This document shows positions 42,541-51,387 of a DNA stretch of 64,000 nt, one piece after another. Within the stretch, counting starts at the first letter, position 1, and each line of letters starts with the position of its first letter. Source of the stretch: Kitasatospora sp. GAS204B. GTDB lineage: Bacteria > Actinomycetota > Actinomycetes > Streptomycetales > Streptomycetaceae. The stretch is taken from positions 62,001-126,000 of the forward strand of contig NZ_JARZAG010000010.1 in NCBI RefSeq assembly GCF_029892155.1, written 5' to 3'. A program made the translations under genes and the position numbers. The notes under the pieces were generated by a model, which was not told the DNA's origin, ran no database searches, and saw only the letters and a list, made by a program, of their open reading frames with translations.

Positions 42541-43968
42541 TTGTCACACTCTCAGCAGCCCCCGACCAGGCGGTCCCGCAGGCGCCCCACGCTCAAGCGC
42601 AGGGTTCGCGTGGCGGGGATCGCCTCCTCGATAGCCGGACTGCTCGCCGGCGGCGCCATCGCGCTCAACTCGGCCGGTGCGGCGGTCATCGCCGCCCCCG
42701 CCGTGCACCTCGACGCGGCCGCCGCCCAGCACTACCGCGAGGCCTGCCCGCCCGCCTCCCCGGGCCACTACTCCTGCAACGCCCTGGTTCGTACCGACCT
42801 CAAGCCGCAGTTGGCCCGGCCTGACGCCACCCGCAACGCGGCCGTGCCCGGCTACGGCCCGAGCGAGTTGCAGTCCGCCTACGGCCTCGCCGCTGCTGCC
42901 GCCTCCGCCGGCAGCAGCGGTCGGACGGTCGCCATCGTCGACGCCTACGACGACCCCAACGCCGAGAGCGACCTCGCCGTCTACCGCAAGCAGTTCGGCC
43001 TCCCCGCCTGCACCGCGGCCGACGGCTGCTTCAGCAAGGTCGGTCAGAACGGCCAGACCTCCCAACTGCCCGCGCCGGCACCCGCGAACAACGACTGGAC
43101 CGGCGAGGAGTCGCTCGACGTCGACATGGTCTCGGCCATCTGCCCGAACTGCCGCATCCTCCTGGTCGAGGCGAACTCAGCGAGCGACACCGACCTCGGC
43201 ACGGCCGTGAACGCGGCCGTCCAACTCGGCGCCAAATACGTCTCCAACAGCTACGGCGGCCCCGAGTCGCCGAGGGAGACCACCGAGGACACCCAGTACT
43301 ACAACCACCCCGGCGTAGCGATCACCGCCTCCTCGGGTGACTCCGGCTTCGGCGTCGAGTACCCGGCCGCGTCCCAGTACGTGACCGCCGTCGGCGGCAC
43401 CGCGCTGAACCGGGCGAACAACGCGCGCGGCTGGAGCGAGTCGGTCTGGTCGACCTCCCCCTCCGAGGGCGCGGGCTCCGGCTGCTCCGCCTTCGACCCC
43501 AAGCCGTCCTGGCAGAGCGACAAGGGCTGCGCCAAGCGCACCGTCGCGGACGTCGCCGCCGTCGCCGACCCGGCCACCGGCGTCGCGAGCTACGACACCT
43601 TCAACGGCAACGGCGGCTGGAACGTCGAGGGCGGGACCTCCGTCGCCGCCCCGATCATCGCCGCGGTCTACGCCTTGGCCGGCACCCCGGCCGTCGGCGC
43701 CATCCCGGCCGCCTACCCGTACGCGCACGCCGCCGCCCTCAACGACGTCACCAGCGGCGCCACCGCGTCCTGCTCCCCCGGCTACCTGTGCACCGCGGGC
43801 CTCGGCTACGACGGCCCGACCGGGCTCGGCACGCCCAACGGGACCAGCGCGTTCACCGGCGGCGGGGCCACGGGCACCGGGGGTGCGGGCGGCGCAGGCA
43901 CCGGCGCGTCGGGCCGCGGGGTGACGATCTCCAACACCGGCCTGATCTCGGGCACCCCGACCTCCTGA
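42541..43968 (+). CDS. Secreted S53 (sedolisin-type) serine-carboxyl peptidase
   Basis: A 475-residue exported peptidase without a large pro-domain. TTG 42541 is chosen because AGGAG lies seven bases upstream; ATG 42427 in the same frame is possible. A basic start is followed by a signal helix (VAGIASSIAGLLAGGAIAL). Catalytic motifs: GEESLDVDMVSAICP (Glu/Asp), SSGDSGFG (oxyanion Asp) and EGGTSVAAP (Ser). The C-terminal ALNDVTSG...GYDGPTGLGTPNG is the calcium site of the family. Sedolisins work at acid pH outside the cell. A strong terminator follows, and promoter F ties it to the regulon. Confidence 0.9.
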   Translation: MSHSQQPPTRRSRRRPTLKRRVRVAGIASSIAGLLAGGAIALNSAGAAVIAAPAVHLDAAAAQHYREACPPASPGHYSCNALVRTDLKPQLARPDATRNAAVPGYGPSELQSAYGLAAAAASAGSSGRTVAIVDAYDDPNAESDLAVYRKQFGLPACTAADGCFSKVGQNGQTSQLPAPAPANNDWTGEESLDVDMVSAICPNCRILLVEANSASDTDLGTAVNAAVQLGAKYVSNSYGGPESPRETTEDTQYYNHPGVAITASSGDSGFGVEYPAASQYVTAVGGTALNRANNARGWSESVWSTSPSEGAGSGCSAFDPKPSWQSDKGCAKRTVADVAAVADPATGVASYDTFNGNGGWNVEGGTSVAAPIIAAVYALAGTPAVGAIPAAYPYAHAAALNDVTSGATASCSPGYLCTAGLGYDGPTGLGTPNGTSAFTGGGATGTGGAGGAGTGASGRGVTISNTGLISGTPTS

Positions 43969-43982
43969 CACCGCCACACCCA

Positions 43983-44022
43983 CATCGGCCTCTGCGACCC
44001 TTCCAGGTCGCAGAGGCCGATG
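43983..44022 (+). terminator. Strong hairpin terminator after the S53 peptidase
   Basis: A perfect 17-bp stem (CATCGGCCTCTGCGACC and complement) with a 6-base loop, 14 bp after the stop codon. Confidence 0.88.
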
Positions 44023-44218
44023 TCGCACGGGGCAGGTGGGAGGTCGGACCCCGGACCAGCCCCTGGCCACATGCCTGTCCAAGCCGCCTCTTACTATCGT
44101 TCCGCATTCTTCGACGGACGCTGATGCCCGCTTGGTCGTGTGCCCGCCGTCCAACGAGCAACACGACACAACGACTCCGCCGCCCGGCGATGGAGTCGTG
44201 CATCGAGGAGGAACGTTC

Positions 44219-45763
44219 ATGCACGCCCGGAGGATCGGCACGGCTGCCGCAACGGCGTTGGCGCTTCTGGCTGCCCGCGACCTCATCCAGAAGCGGCACG
44301 CGCTGCTCCGGAACTTCCCGGTGGTCGGGCACGCCCGGTACCTGCTGGAGACGATCGGGCCGGAGCTGCGGCAGTACATCGTGACCTCCAACGAGGAGGA
44401 GCGACCGTTCAGTCGTGACCAGCGCAGCTGGATCTATGCGTCGGCGAAGGAGGAGAACAACTACTTCGGGTTCGGAACCGAAGTCGACGTCGAGCACGTG
44501 CAGGGGCACGCCTATCTGAAGCAGCGCACGTTCGCGGGCGCTCTGCCCGACGCGCACGACCCACAGGCCCCACTGCCCTCGGCCAAGGTGCTGGGCGGGC
44601 CGCGCGGGCGCGCCAAGGCGTTCCGACCGGCGAGCGTGGTGAACATCTCCGCGATGAGCTTCGGTTCGCTCTCCGGCGCGGCCATCACGGCGCTCAACAA
44701 GGGGGCGGCGCTGGCGGGCACGATGCACAACACGGGCGAGGGCGGCCTCTCGCCGTACCACCGCAACGGCGGCGACCTCGTCCTCCAGATCGGTACGGCA
44801 TATTTCGGCTGCCGCAACGAGGACGGCAGCTTCAACCTCGACAAGCTCAAGGACGTGGTCGCCGGCGCCCCGGTCAAGGCGATAGAGATCAAGCTCTCCC
44901 AGGGCGCCAAGCCAGGGCTGGGCGGCATGCTGCCGGGCGCGAAGGTGACCGAGGAGATCGCCGCGATCCGGGGTATCCCGGTCGGCCAGGACTGCGCCTC
45001 CCCGTCGCGGCACACCGCGTTCAGCGACGTCGACTCGATGCTCGACTTCGTCGAGCTGCTGGCCACCGAGACCGGTCTGCCGGTCGGGGTCAAGAGCGCG
45101 GTCGGCGAGATGAGCTTCTGGCAGGAGCTGGCCACGCTGATGGCGCGTGGCGACCGTGGTGTCGACTTCGTGACGATCGACGGCGGTGAGGGCGGCACCG
45201 GGGCGGCACCGCGGATGTTCGCCGACTCGGTGGCGCTGCCGTTCCGGATGGGCTTCTCCCGGGTCTACGGCACCTTCGCCGAGCTGGGGCTGACCGACGA
45301 CCTGACCTTCATCGCCTCCGGCAAGCTCGGCCTGCCCGAGAACGCCATGGTCGCCTTCGCCCTGGGCGCCGACATGATCAACGTGGCCCGTGAGGCGATG
45401 ATGTCCATCGGCTGCATCCAGGCGCAGAAGTGCCACACCGACAAGTGCCCCACCGGCATCGCCACCCAGAACCCGTGGCTGGCTCGCGGCATCGACCCGA
45501 CCTCGAAGGCCACCCGGGCCGCGGTCTACCTGCGCACCCTGCGCAAGGAGCTGATCAAGGTCTCGTCGGCGGTCGGTGTCGCCCACCCGGCACTCATCAC
45601 CGCCAACGACATCGAGATCATGAACGGCGACTACGAGGCCCGCACCCTGGCCGGCGTCTACGGCTACAAGGACGGCTGGGGCGAGCTCGGCCCGCGCCTC
45701 GCCGATGAGATCACGGCACTTCTCACCGCCGGGCCGACCCCCGTCCAGAAGCCGGCCGTCTGA
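44219..45763 (+). CDS. Glutamate synthase-like FMN-binding protein
   Basis: A 514-residue protein of the GltB central-domain family. It starts with an N-terminal hydrophobic helix (AATALALLAARDL), so it may be membrane-associated. FMN and cluster motifs are clear: FRPASVVNISAMSFGSLSGAA, MHNTGEGGLSPYHR, TIDGGEGGTGAAPR, FIASGKLGLP, and the 3Fe-4S Cys set in SIGCIQAQKCHTDKCPTGIATQ. Stand-alone forms lack glutaminase and NADPH domains and their reaction is not established. GAGGAGGAAC precedes ATG 44219. Terminators on both sides show a single-gene unit. Confidence 0.9.
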   Translation: MHARRIGTAAATALALLAARDLIQKRHALLRNFPVVGHARYLLETIGPELRQYIVTSNEEERPFSRDQRSWIYASAKEENNYFGFGTEVDVEHVQGHAYLKQRTFAGALPDAHDPQAPLPSAKVLGGPRGRAKAFRPASVVNISAMSFGSLSGAAITALNKGAALAGTMHNTGEGGLSPYHRNGGDLVLQIGTAYFGCRNEDGSFNLDKLKDVVAGAPVKAIEIKLSQGAKPGLGGMLPGAKVTEEIAAIRGIPVGQDCASPSRHTAFSDVDSMLDFVELLATETGLPVGVKSAVGEMSFWQELATLMARGDRGVDFVTIDGGEGGTGAAPRMFADSVALPFRMGFSRVYGTFAELGLTDDLTFIASGKLGLPENAMVAFALGADMINVAREAMMSIGCIQAQKCHTDKCPTGIATQNPWLARGIDPTSKATRAAVYLRTLRKELIKVSSAVGVAHPALITANDIEIMNGDYEARTLAGVYGYKDGWGELGPRLADEITALLTAGPTPVQKPAV

Positions 45764-45818
45764 CGCGCCGGCACCGACGAGCACCGCGCTCGAAGCGCAG
45801 GCTCTCATCTGACCAGTA

Positions 45819-45879
45819 CTGCTGACCGCCCGTCAGTGCCCAGCTTTCCGAAAGGCCGGCGCTGACGGGCGGTCAGCAG
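45819..45879 (+). terminator. Long hairpin terminator
   Basis: An 18-bp perfect stem (CTGCTGACCGCCCGTCAG and complement) encloses a 25-base loop that itself holds a CTTTC/GAAAG hairpin. It ends the GltB-like unit. Confidence 0.8.
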
Positions 45880-45990
45880 CTATGGGGCCCCTGGTCGGAA
45901 TGCATTGTCAGTGCTCCCTCGTAGTGTGGAACCAACGTTGGAGGGGACGCCGGAAAGGCGTCGGGAGAGCGTTGGAAAAGGGGCAGAACC

Positions 45991-47082
45991 ATGTCTGCGA
46001 AGAGGATCAAGCACAAGGTCAACCACGTCTCGCTGGTGGTCGACAATTCCGGCTCGATGCGCAAGCACAAGGCGCAGCTTGTTCGTGTGGTGGACGAATT
46101 CGTGAAGGGCCTCCAGGAGGAGTCCGACCGGCTCGGTCACGAGACCCGGATCAGCCTCTACGCTTTCGATCACGCGGTGCAGAACCTGGTCTGGGACATG
46201 GACGTCAAGCACCTGCCGTCCCTGCGAGGCCTTTACGAGGTCAACAACGGTGCGACGGCGCTGATCGAGGCGGCCGTGAAATCCATCGCCGACCTGAAGA
46301 ACATCTGGGAAGGATATGGGGAACACTCCTTCCTCCAGGTCGTCGTCACCGACGGCGAGGAGAACGCCTCGGGTTTCTCGGAGACCGGCCAGATGCACAT
46401 CCGCATGGGCGGCAGCCAGGGCAGCGCCGTCCTGAGCAGGTGGCTGGGCCGCATTCAGGGTGCCCTGGACACCCTTCCCGACCACTGGACCTCGGCGATC
46501 CTGGTCCCGAACTCCCTGGCCAAGCGCACCGCCCAGGAGTACGGCTTCCCGGCGGGCAACATCGCGATCTGGGACGCGGACTCCAGCAAGGGCGTCGAGG
46601 AGGCCATCGGCACCGTCAAGACGGCTGCCACGAGCTTCCTGCGGGGCCGCGAACAGGGCGTGCGCGGTACCAGGAACCTGTTCGCCATGGGCCAGGATCT
46701 GAGCACCGCCGAGGTGAAGGCCAATCTCGACGCCCTGGAAACCGGCAAGTACATCCTGATCCCGGTCGACCAGCAGACGCCGATCCGCGACTTCGTCACC
46801 CGCGCCGGGCACCCGTACAAGACCGGCTGCGCCTTCTACGAGCTGTCCAAGCGCGAGAAGATCCAGGGCAACAAGCAACTCGCCGTGGCGGAGAAGGACC
46901 CGGCCACCGGACGGACGACAGGCAGGGTGTTCTCGGGCCCGGCGGCCCGCCAGCTCCTCGGCCTGCCGGAGTCGGAGGTCACGGTGAAGCCGGGCGACAA
47001 CCCGGCGTACACCGTTTTCGTCCAATCGACCTCCGTCAACCGGAAGTTGGTTTCGGGTACCAAGCTGCTCGTCCTCCTGTAG
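45991..47082 (+). CDS. vWA (von Willebrand factor A) domain protein
   Basis: A 363-residue cytosolic protein. The vWA fold starts at residue 12 with the MIDAS motif VSLVVDNSGSMRKHK, continues with ETRISLYAFDHAV, NNGATALIEA (MIDAS Thr) and LQVVVTDGEENAS (MIDAS Asp). The C-terminal 150 residues form another unrecognised domain with GYILIPVDQQTPIRDFV-like strands. No signal or membrane helix. It converges on a DUF4132 gene. vWA and DUF4132 proteins occur together in predicted NTPase-based conflict systems, but no MoxR ATPase is present in this window. Confidence 0.88.
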   Translation: MSAKRIKHKVNHVSLVVDNSGSMRKHKAQLVRVVDEFVKGLQEESDRLGHETRISLYAFDHAVQNLVWDMDVKHLPSLRGLYEVNNGATALIEAAVKSIADLKNIWEGYGEHSFLQVVVTDGEENASGFSETGQMHIRMGGSQGSAVLSRWLGRIQGALDTLPDHWTSAILVPNSLAKRTAQEYGFPAGNIAIWDADSSKGVEEAIGTVKTAATSFLRGREQGVRGTRNLFAMGQDLSTAEVKANLDALETGKYILIPVDQQTPIRDFVTRAGHPYKTGCAFYELSKREKIQGNKQLAVAEKDPATGRTTGRVFSGPAARQLLGLPESEVTVKPGDNPAYTVFVQSTSVNRKLVSGTKLLVLL

Positions 47083-47164
47083 CTTGCCACCGTCCTTTCT
47101 TCCCGGCTTCTCCGGATTCAGAACCAATTCCTCGAACTTCGGGTGCGGCCCGCCTCGCGGGGCG

Positions 47165-49624
47165 TCACAGCTGGCTCAGGATCGTCGGGTCCGTGATGCT
47201 CGTGTCGTCGGCCAGCAGCATGGCCTTGCTGAGGATCACGGCCAGCATGCGGTCGCCCTCGAAGGGGAGGTACCCGGTCTGCGGGGCGGCCGGGTTGGAC
47301 GTCGGGACGATGCACAGGTACTGGTCGTTCGGCGTCATCAGGATGTTGCCCGAGCCGAGGTGGATCTTGTACGTGTGGCGCTCGCCCTTCACGTGCAGGA
47401 AGCGGCCTTCGATGGTGCAGCGGTCGGCGATCGCCAGCCGGGGTACGAGCCGTTCCAGCAGCACGCGGCGCGTCTCGGCGCTCTGGTTGAGCTCCCCGAA
47501 GCCGTAGGACGTCCAGTACTCCTGGAAGCGGCCCTCGGGTCCGCCGTCCTGCCAGGTCGGATCGTTCCCGATGCTGGCCACGCCGACGAACAGGTCGACG
47601 TCGCGCAGGACTTCGGACAGCACCAGGGGCGGGATGTCGGCGATCGGGAGGGACTCCACCGGTTCGGCACCATGGGGCAGCCACATCCGGTAGTCGCCGC
47701 CGTAGCAGGACGCCGAGTTCTCCGGGGCGTCGATCGGGTAGAAGCGGACCTGGTCGGTCGTCAGGCGCAGGTAGCTGCCGGAGTCGGTGGTGTCGTCGCC
47801 GTAGCTGTCGCCCTCGCCCTGGACCCAGTACTCGGCGCGCAGCCCCCAGTGCGGCAGCTCGCGCGTGGCCGGCGGGGCCGAGTCGTCGACCATCAGCCGC
47901 AGCTTGTTGCGCCAACCCCTGATCGCGGCCAACGAGTTGAACTGGTGCTGGCGCAGGATGTGCGCGGCGAAACGGTTGGAGTAGCTGCCCGTCGCGCGCT
48001 CGGCGTCGGTCAGCAGATACACCTCGCGGTGGGCCTGCTTGAACGGCTGGGTGATCGCGTGCCGCTCCAGCCAGTCGCGCCAGGCCACGATCTCGGCGGG
48101 CTCGTGGCCCACCGGATGCCACAGCCTGACCTCGGCTCCTTCGCACACCGGGTCGTCGGTGAGCGTGCGCAGCTCACCGTCGGCGAACCCGACGGTCGTA
48201 CCGTCGACCGTCCACAGCAGGCGCCGGGCCAGGGTGCCGACCAGTGGATGGTCGAGATAGCGCTCGCGCCAACCGGCGTAGGACCAGCTACGGTTGGCGA
48301 CGAACTGCCGGTCCAGGCGGTCGCTCTGCGCGGAGAGCATCTTGTCGATGTCCTTGACCGCCGTCTTCAGCTCCTTGAGCTCCTCGGCGTGGTCACGCCT
48401 GACCGCGGCGGGCACGCTCTTGACCCCCTTGCCCGCCGAGGTGCGCCAGCCGAGGACCACCTTGGTGCCCCGGATCTCCGACACGGCCGTGACCTCGCCC
48501 AGCTGCCGCTCGGCCCGCCCGACCTCGGTCAATCCATAGGCGGGGACGGCGAGTTCCTCGATCTCCTCGCGGGACAGACCCAACGCCTGGGCCCGGGTCT
48601 CCAGAGCGGCGTCGAGCAGCTTGAGCGTGCCCTTGTAGGTCACCCGGGTGGCCAGCCGGGCGAGTTCGGCGAGGGCGGGCTCACCGTCGATGCGGGAGAG
48701 CGCGTTGACACCGGCGTTGGCGACCTTCGGGTTGCGCGGGCCGAGCCCGGCGACCTTCTTGAGCGACGTCTCGACCAGCGTGCCGAGGGCGCGGGCGGTG
48801 TCCTGGTGCGACGGCAGCAGGGCCAGCACCCAGGTCAGGCCGCGAAGGGCATTGGCGTTGCAGGGGTCGTAGGCGTTGTTGACGTCGGGCTCGAACTCCC
48901 GGCGCTCCAGCTCGAAGGTGCGACGACCCACGAGGGCGAGCCAGGGCACCACGGTCGCCCGAACCCGGTCGGCGCCCAGCGGTTCGATCAGGGCGCGGGC
49001 CTGCTGCTCCCATGTGCGGGTGGGCTTGGCCGCGGTGGCGGTCGTCACATGCCGCAGCAGGGCCTGCCATTCAGGCGCGTCCTCGGCGTCCCGCAGCGCC
49101 TGCTCGGCCCATTCCTCGCCGACGTTGAGCACCGGGTCCGTGAGCTTCTCGACGAGCGCGCGGAGCGCGTCGTCACGGTAGTCCAGGGCCGCCCGCCGGA
49201 AGACGGCCACGACGGCGGGCGCGAGGGCACGACCGGCGGCGAGTTCGGCCTCGGCGAGGACCTCGTGGCGCTCCAGGTACCAGAAGGACGGCCGGCGGCC
49301 GAGTTCGTCGAGCTTCTCCCGGCGCTCCACCGAGAGCCGGTCGCCGGGCAGGCCACGCCCGATGACACCGATCAGGGTCAGGACGTTGCCGCGGGCGACC
49401 GGGCCAGCCGCGGCCGAGTGGTACTGCGCCACCAGCGCGTCGGCAAGCGCAGTGCGGCTCTCCGGCGGTAGCGCGCGCAGCTCGTCGAGCACGCGGGCCC
49501 ACGGCCCGTTCCAGATGCCCCTGTTGGCGACCGCGAGCTTCAGCAGCTCGACGGCGAGCGCGTCCCACTCCCCCGCGGCGGCGTGCTGCCGGGCCAGGTG
49601 AGCGATCTTCTCGATGTCCCCCAT
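47165..49624 (-). CDS. DUF4132 (MolR/YehI-like) protein
   Basis: An 819-residue cytosolic protein. The first 450 residues are helical repeats (LIGVIGRGLPGDRLSVERREKL, LARLATRVTYKGTLKLLDAALETRAQALGLSREEIEEL). The C-terminal part holds the DUF4132 core: LVGTLARRLLWTVDGTTVGFADGEL, VRLWHPVGHEPAEIVAWRDWLERHAITQPFKQAHREVYLLTDAE and FAAHILRQHQF. The biochemical role of this family is unknown. ATG 49624 follows the stop of the small partner gene by two bases, so they form an operon. Confidence 0.87.
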   Translation of the reverse strand: MGDIEKIAHLARQHAAAGEWDALAVELLKLAVANRGIWNGPWARVLDELRALPPESRTALADALVAQYHSAAAGPVARGNVLTLIGVIGRGLPGDRLSVERREKLDELGRRPSFWYLERHEVLAEAELAAGRALAPAVVAVFRRAALDYRDDALRALVEKLTDPVLNVGEEWAEQALRDAEDAPEWQALLRHVTTATAAKPTRTWEQQARALIEPLGADRVRATVVPWLALVGRRTFELERREFEPDVNNAYDPCNANALRGLTWVLALLPSHQDTARALGTLVETSLKKVAGLGPRNPKVANAGVNALSRIDGEPALAELARLATRVTYKGTLKLLDAALETRAQALGLSREEIEELAVPAYGLTEVGRAERQLGEVTAVSEIRGTKVVLGWRTSAGKGVKSVPAAVRRDHAEELKELKTAVKDIDKMLSAQSDRLDRQFVANRSWSYAGWRERYLDHPLVGTLARRLLWTVDGTTVGFADGELRTLTDDPVCEGAEVRLWHPVGHEPAEIVAWRDWLERHAITQPFKQAHREVYLLTDAERATGSYSNRFAAHILRQHQFNSLAAIRGWRNKLRLMVDDSAPPATRELPHWGLRAEYWVQGEGDSYGDDTTDSGSYLRLTTDQVRFYPIDAPENSASCYGGDYRMWLPHGAEPVESLPIADIPPLVLSEVLRDVDLFVGVASIGNDPTWQDGGPEGRFQEYWTSYGFGELNQSAETRRVLLERLVPRLAIADRCTIEGRFLHVKGERHTYKIHLGSGNILMTPNDQYLCIVPTSNPAAPQTGYLPFEGDRMLAVILSKAMLLADDTSITDPTILSQL

Positions 49625-49626
49625 CG

Positions 49627-50019
49627 TCAGCCCCCCACCAGTGCCACGAGCTTCAGGAACGTGACCTCCGCGCCGAGCACGAGCTCGATCTCCTCCGCCG
49701 GATCGGTGACCTGACGGTCCCCCACCAGCACCCGAAAGCCGTTGCCCGCGAAGGCCCTGAGCGCCAGCTCGGTCTGCACCTCGGGATCGATCCGGCGGGG
49801 CGTGCGCAGCGCGAACCCGTTCAGCACGCGCTCGGCGTTCGTCGGCTGCACCAGCCCCTGGAACACCTGCGGTGTGCGCGCGTTGTACTCGGCGACCTCC
49901 TGGAACACCCGGCGCCGGATCAGCTCACGCACGGTGAGCCTCTCCTCGGCGATCTCCAGGCCCCACCCCTCGCTCCGGTCCCCCGCAGTCGTCTCGTCGA
50001 CGAACATCACGATTGCCAT
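49627..50019 (-). CDS. Small partner protein of the DUF4132 gene
   Basis: A 130-residue protein, MAIVMFVDETTAGDRSEGW at the start and a repeating alpha/beta pattern ending GAEVTFLKLVALVGG. The fold looks ubiquitin-like or MoaD-like at its end (short strands, DRQVTDPAEEIEL, VTFLKLVAL), but this is only an impression. ATG 50019 stands seven bases after TACTGT, so a leaderless mRNA is likely; upstream in-frame codons have no support. It directly precedes the DUF4132 gene. Confidence 0.7.
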   Translation of the reverse strand: MAIVMFVDETTAGDRSEGWGLEIAEERLTVRELIRRRVFQEVAEYNARTPQVFQGLVQPTNAERVLNGFALRTPRRIDPEVQTELALRAFAGNGFRVLVGDRQVTDPAEEIELVLGAEVTFLKLVALVGG

Positions 50020-50215
50020 GCCGTCGACAGTACTGACGGCCAGTGACATCGAGGCCGGAGGGGGTGGCATGGTCATCGAGGTGGCCGGCGGGGTCAACGG
50101 CAAGTCCCCACTCGCGTCGTCACCGCCGATGCACCCTTGGATCCCGCCGCTCTCGATCCCCGAGCGCAATCCGCCGATTGGCTTGGATCTCTGACGGACC
50201 GTCACAAGGCACGCG

Positions 50216-50368
50216 ATGGCCTACAAGCTGCTCGGACCGAGTCCACGGGTCGGACGACCGGGACCGGGTTGGGCCGGCACCAGCGAGGTGCAGGTCCGAC
50301 CGGTACCGCAGCACCACTTGATGATGGTGTCCGGAACCCGGTCGCCGCGCGACCATCTGAAAGGATGA
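50216..50368 (+). CDS. Possible small ORF (50 residues)
   Basis: ATG 50216 has AAGG seven bases upstream and opens a 50-residue frame (MAYKLLGPSPRVGRPGPGW...) that stops six bases before the next gene's ATG. No similarity is recognised and it may be chance. The gap 50020-50373 holds no other feature that I can support. Confidence 0.3.
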   Translation: MAYKLLGPSPRVGRPGPGWAGTSEVQVRPVPQHHLMMVSGTRSPRDHLKG

Positions 50369-50373
50369 TCCAC

Positions 50374-50847
50374 ATGCCTCGTGGCGCCAATATCACCGTG
50401 CAGATCACCGTGCTGATCGCCGCCTTCGCCCTGCGGTCGCTCGCGATCGGGTGGCTGTTCCTCATCGCGGTCGTTTTCACCCTCGGGCTGGGCGCGCTCA
50501 TCGTCGCACTGCCGCTGCTCGCCGCGACCCTGGTACCGGTCCCGCACGGCCGCGTCCGCGCACCACTGCTGGCGCTCTTCCTGACCTCCGACGCTTTCCT
50601 GCTCACCTTCGCACTGCTGCTCCCCGACGCCGGGGACTCCTACTCCTACGCCCCACTGAGTGTCCTGACCGGCCAACGGGAGCTGTCACCGAACAAGGCG
50701 ACGTTGTTCACCGAACTCGGCGAGGCCGCACTGCTCGGCTACCTGGCCACCACGCTGGCTACCCTGGTCATCGCGGTACGCCAACGGCCGCTCGGGCAGG
50801 CACCCTCCGGCCCGTGGCCTCCGACGCGATCCAAGCGATTCGGATAG
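50374..50847 (+). CDS. Small four-helix membrane protein
   Basis: A 157-residue membrane protein. Helices: VQITVLIAAFALRSLAIGW, LFLIAVVFTLGLGALIVALPLLAATLV, PLLALFLTSDAFLLTFALLL and, after an outside loop, ALLGYLATTLATLVIAV. No family is recognised. ATG 50374 is chosen because AAAGGA stands eight bases before it. It is on its own between the DUF4132 operon and the IS relic. Confidence 0.65.
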   Translation: MPRGANITVQITVLIAAFALRSLAIGWLFLIAVVFTLGLGALIVALPLLAATLVPVPHGRVRAPLLALFLTSDAFLLTFALLLPDAGDSYSYAPLSVLTGQRELSPNKATLFTELGEAALLGYLATTLATLVIAVRQRPLGQAPSGPWPPTRSKRFG

Positions 50848-51000
50848 GTGACCAGCGCTCATCCGTTCTGCCACCCGCTGTTCGAGCACGTCTCGACCGG
50901 GATTGTGAGCGGTGCCACGAGCAGCGGGCCGGCCGGCGACGATGCCGCCGCGCGGAGCCGGCCCGGCCCGGGGCACGGGGTCAGCTCTTGGGCTCCTCCC

Positions 51001-51261
51001 CTACGTGGTCGGTGACGGCGCGCAGGACGACGGCCGCCGCAGAGACCGAGCCGACCGCAGCGCCGCCCTGGCGACGAGCTCGACGCGGTTGAGCTCTCGC
51101 ACCGCTGCCAGTACGTGCGTCGAGTCGGTGCGGACCCGGCCTTGTCGGCGGACCAGTCCGGCGTCCACCAGGCATGCGATGGCTCTGTCCGCGAGAACGG
51201 ACAGCATGTGTGCGCCGGTTCGGGAGGCGCTTGGCCGCCGCGAGCGAGTCGAAATGTTCAC
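51001..51261 (-). pseudogene. IS1182-type transposase relic
   Basis: About 60 codons on the - strand read LADRAIACLVDAGLV, RVRTDSTHVLAAVRELNRVELV, the typical start of the catalytic region of IS1182 transposases (TDSTHVLAAVR with the first catalytic Asp). The frame then shifts and ends; pieces before and after are scrambled. No terminal inverted repeats were found. It fills part of the 540-bp gap 50848-51387, where I see no intact gene. Confidence 0.75.
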
Positions 51262-51387
51262 CGCTTTCGACAGCGCCAGTGCTTGGCAAGAACACCAAGG
51301 GCGTTGGCTCCGTGCACTCGCTGGCGGCCGTCGCTGACGAGATCTGAAAACCAGCTGGCGCGGCTCGCGCGTGGTTCCGGCCGTGTC

